Below the pieces are notes generated by a model. It was not told the origin of the DNA. It searched no databases and saw nothing but the letters and a program-made list of their open reading frames with translations. From Deltaproteobacteria bacterium (GTDB taxonomy: Bacteria; Desulfobacterota; GWC2-55-46): a stretch of DNA of 7,424 bases. Below are positions 5,132 to 7,424 of the stretch, piece by piece; positions within the stretch are counted from its first letter, which is position 1; every line of letters starts with the position of its first letter. The stretch is from assembly GCA_016218095.1 (NCBI GenBank), contig JACREV010000200.1, forward strand, positions 1 to 7,424, read 5' to 3'. Position numbers and translations under genes: made by a program.

Positions 5132-5983
5132 CTAATAAAGCTCGATTCCCTGGCTGAAGATCACCTGGATCTTTTCGGTGAGGTCCTTCATCTCATCCTG
5201 GTCAAGGCCCAGCGCCTCAGGGAGATTGCCGAAATCCACGCCGTCTCCGCCGGGTTTTCTCCATCCCATGCCAAACTTTTGGCACATCCTGTCCGCGAGA
5301 GTTATTATGGTGACGAGGTTATAGAGGTACTTCTCCTTATTTATCTCCTCCTGATCGTCGAAGTTCAAAAGGAGCTTTTCAAGCGTTTCCGGAAACCCCC
5401 ACCTCTTGACCACCTCCGCGCCGAGCTTCCTCTGCGAAAATTCGAAGACCTCGGCCTCCGCCACGTGGAACGGGACGGAGTCGTTGTATACGCGCTCCAT
5501 AACGCGCGCGAACTCCTCGGGGAATTCGTTGTTGAGGACGACCTTGCCGATATCGTGGAGGAGCCCGCCTATGAACGCGTCCTCGGGGTCTGAAAGGCGC
5601 GTCTGCCTGGCGATGAGGTTCGCCGCGAGCGCCGAGCCTATTATCTGCTCCCAGAGGAGCTTCTCGGTGAGGCCGAACCTCTTGTAGACGTTCTTCATCG
5701 AGGTGGCGACGACTATCGACCTTACCGCGTTAAGCCCGAGCCGGAGGATCGCCTGCGTCAGGTTCTGTATGTTCCTGTAACTCCCGTAAAAGGCGGAGTT
5801 CGCGACCTTGAGCATCTTCGTCGTCAGCCCCGGGTCGCCCCCTATGAGCCTCTTTATCTTCTCTATGGAGACGTCCGGGTCCGCCATGAGCGAGAGGACC
5901 TTTTGCGTCGTGACCGGAAGGACCGGCAGCTCGGACGCCTTGAGGGCGACTTCAGTTATCTTTTCCTTTTGCGCGGTGTTCAT
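5132..5983 (-). CDS. HDOD-domain signalling protein
   Basis: The 283-residue product is almost entirely one HDOD domain, a non-enzymatic relative of HD hydrolases that serves as an output or scaffold module in bacterial signalling. Visible marks are LPVLPVTTQKVLSLMADPDV (19-38), the GGDPGLTTKMLKVANSAFYG stretch (48-67), LRLGLNAVRSIVV (80-92), and GGLLHDIGKVVL (139-150), which retains the HD pair H143/D144. The WGFP motif follows at 185-188. No membrane segment, receiver or GGDEF domain is present. ATG 5983-5981 follows AGGAGA (5994-5989) by 5 nt, and the gene begins 24 nt after the chemoreceptor stop codon, so the two are probably co-transcribed. HDOD proteins are often linked to chemotaxis and motility; the partner here is unknown. 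Whether the HD pair is catalytic cannot be judged from sequence. Confidence 0.93.
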   Translation of the reverse strand: MNTAQKEKITEVALKASELPVLPVTTQKVLSLMADPDVSIEKIKRLIGGDPGLTTKMLKVANSAFYGSYRNIQNLTQAILRLGLNAVRSIVVATSMKNVYKRFGLTEKLLWEQIIGSALAANLIARQTRLSDPEDAFIGGLLHDIGKVVLNNEFPEEFARVMERVYNDSVPFHVAEAEVFEFSQRKLGAEVVKRWGFPETLEKLLLNFDDQEEINKEKYLYNLVTIITLADRMCQKFGMGWRKPGGDGVDFGNLPEALGLDQDEMKDLTEKIQVIFSQGIELY

Positions 5984-6007
5984 CTTGCTCTCCTGGTTTT
6001 GGCCTCC

Positions 6008-7424
6008 TCAGGCCTGGCCGCTCGCCTTTTTGAAGAGCGGGAACGGCTTCACTTCCGCCTTCCTGCCGCCGCCGGCGGACTTCGTCTCAGGGCGGCGCTC
6101 GGAGGCGTGCTCTACCTTGAAGTTCGCGACAAGGCTCTTAAGCTCCGTGGCGAGCCTCGCCATTTCGTTCGTCGCCCTCGAGACCTCGCCTATGGCCGCT
6201 ACGTTTGTCTTTGCGACCTCGGCTGTGGAGTCCATGTTCTGGGTTATCTCGTCGGTCGTCGCGCTCTGCTCCTCGGCGGAGGTGGCGATGTGGCTTATCA
6301 TGTCGGTTACATTCTCAACACCCGTGACTATCTTCTTCAGGGCGTCCCCTGCCTCGTTGGCCAGTCTTACGCCGTTTTCGACCTTCCTGGTGCCCTCGTC
6401 CATGGCTGAAACCGCCGTGCCCGTCTCGGCCTGTATGGTATTTATCATCCCGCTTATTTCTTTCGTCGCCTTGGTGGTCCTCTCGGCGAGCTTCCTCACC
6501 TCGTCGGCGACGACGGCGAATCCCCTGCCCTGGTCGCCGGCCCTGGCCGCCTCTATTGCGGCGTTAAGCGCAAGGAGGTTCGTCTGGTCCGCGATGTCGT
6601 TTATGACCGAGACGATGGTCCCTATCTCCTCGGAGGACTTGCCGAGCTTCTTTATCGTCTCCGCCGTGACCGAGGTAGATTCGGCCATCTCCTGCATGGC
6701 GGATATGGCCTCGGATACTACGTCCCCGCCCTTGACCGCGATGCTTTGCGCGTTCTTTGCGGATTCCGATACCTGGTTCGAGTTCTTGGCGACCTCTATG
6801 ACCGTCGCGTTCATCTCCTCCATTGAGGTTGCCGCCTGGACCGTCTGGCCCGACTGCCTGTTCGCGCCCTCTTCTATCTGGGTCGCCGAAGAGGAGAGCT
6901 GTTCGGCGGCGGAGGCGAGGAGGTTGGATGAGTCGGCTATCCTGCCTATGACCCCGGACATCTGAACGGCCATCGCGTCGACGCTGTCGCCGAGGCTCGT
7001 AACTTCGTCCTTGAGCTCTCTGCCGAGGAACCTGACCTTTATATCGGCCCTCTTCGAAAGGTCGCCGTGCGAGAAGCCCTCGACGGTCTCCTTGACCTTT
7101 ATTATGGGTTTTATGATATGGGTGTTGGTCGACCACATGAAAAATACCGAGAGGCCGGCCGAGAGGAATACCGCGACGGCCATTAAGACGATCCCTTTCA
7201 TCGCCGAGGCCCTGGCGCTTGCGGCTATCTCCTTCGTAAGGTCGTCGGCGGCGGCCACGATCTCCGGCGTGTGCTTGTTGGAAAGCTCGTTCACGTTGGC
7301 GGCGAAGACTTCCTTGTCCTTCATGCCGGTCGCCACCAGCTCCTTCCTCTTGGCCCAGAGCTCCTCGGCCTCGCTGAACTTGCGGATGAGCTCGGGGTTG
7401 TGCACGGGCTTAAGACCCAGCTCG
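6008..7424 (-). CDS. Methyl-accepting chemotaxis protein, N-terminus outside the window
   Basis: The frame is open through the high-coordinate edge, so the start lies beyond it; the GTG at 7405 is internal. The visible part (numbered from 7405) holds the end of a periplasmic, mostly helical sensor domain (1-68, consistent with a four-helix bundle), a transmembrane helix (about 71-91), a HAMP linker (about 92-147) and the cytoplasmic signalling helices. The kinase-contact tip is unmistakable: INDIADQTNLLALNAAIEAA, RAGDQGRGFAVVADEVRKLA, ERT at 268-310. The last 35 residues form a charged tail ending FPLFKKASGQA. No CheR/CheB-docking pentapeptide of the NWETF type is present at the C-terminus. 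It feeds signals to CheA/CheW, which are not in the window. An HDOD gene follows after 24 nt. Confidence 0.96.
   Translation of the reverse strand, partial: ELGLKPVHNPELIRKFSEAEELWAKRKELVATGMKDKEVFAANVNELSNKHTPEIVAAADDLTKEIAASARASAMKGIVLMAVAVFLSAGLSVFFMWSTNTHIIKPIIKVKETVEGFSHGDLSKRADIKVRFLGRELKDEVTSLGDSVDAMAVQMSGVIGRIADSSNLLASAAEQLSSSATQIEEGANRQSGQTVQAATSMEEMNATVIEVAKNSNQVSESAKNAQSIAVKGGDVVSEAISAMQEMAESTSVTAETIKKLGKSSEEIGTIVSVINDIADQTNLLALNAAIEAARAGDQGRGFAVVADEVRKLAERTTKATKEISGMINTIQAETGTAVSAMDEGTRKVENGVRLANEAGDALKKIVTGVENVTDMISHIATSAEEQSATTDEITQNMDSTAEVAKTNVAAIGEVSRATNEMARLATELKSLVANFKVEHASERRPETKSAGGGRKAEVKPFPLFKKASGQA

Noticed and set aside
5808..6965. Long plus-strand open frame of 385 codons opposite the HDOD and chemoreceptor genes
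   Set aside because: It crosses two clear minus-strand genes and its translation is low-complexity (Ser/Ala/Val/Phe-rich), as expected from the antisense of a helical receptor; there is no ribosome binding site or family motif.

Overview
The window reads as one block of a Gram-negative flagellar and chemotaxis region, with every gene on the minus strand. The presence of both P-ring and L-ring genes shows an outer membrane. The G+C-rich codon use, the order flgF-flgG-flgA-flgH-flgI and the use of sigma-54 promoters fit a deltaproteobacterium-like (Desulfobacterota) or similar lineage; this placement is inference, not proof.

In transcription order, from the high-coordinate end: a methyl-accepting chemotaxis protein cut by the window edge (7424-6008) is followed after 24 nt by an HDOD-domain signalling protein (5983-5132). 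A short gap then holds a hairpin whose 3' arm doubles as the -24 element of a sigma-54 promoter (5074-5059). That promoter reads into a 145-residue membrane-anchored coiled-coil protein (4998-4561), which resembles SwrB in architecture. An intergenic stretch of about 250 nt (4560-4308) carries two hairpins and a near-perfect sigma-54 promoter (4357-4341) bracketed by a 9-bp inverted repeat.

From that promoter runs the rod and ring operon: flgF (proximal rod), flgG (distal rod), flgA (P-ring chaperone), flgH (L-ring lipoprotein) and flgI (P-ring), then the first 34 codons of an unidentified gene with a histidine-kinase-like H-box at the low-coordinate edge. FlgF and FlgG build the rod, FlgA helps FlgI assemble around it in the periplasm, and FlgH forms the outer-membrane bushing. 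All need the sigma-54 programme that commonly drives middle flagellar genes.

The least ordinary parts are non-coding. The flgH-flgI junction is about 160 nt long and lower in G+C than its surroundings. It holds a perfect 34-bp palindrome, a second hairpin with 16-nt arms, and a 12-bp palindrome that contains the likely TTG start of flgI. The stretch stays open in the flgI frame, so automatic annotation would give FlgI a spurious N-terminal extension of about 61 residues. No tRNA, rRNA, CRISPR array, transposase or attachment site was seen.
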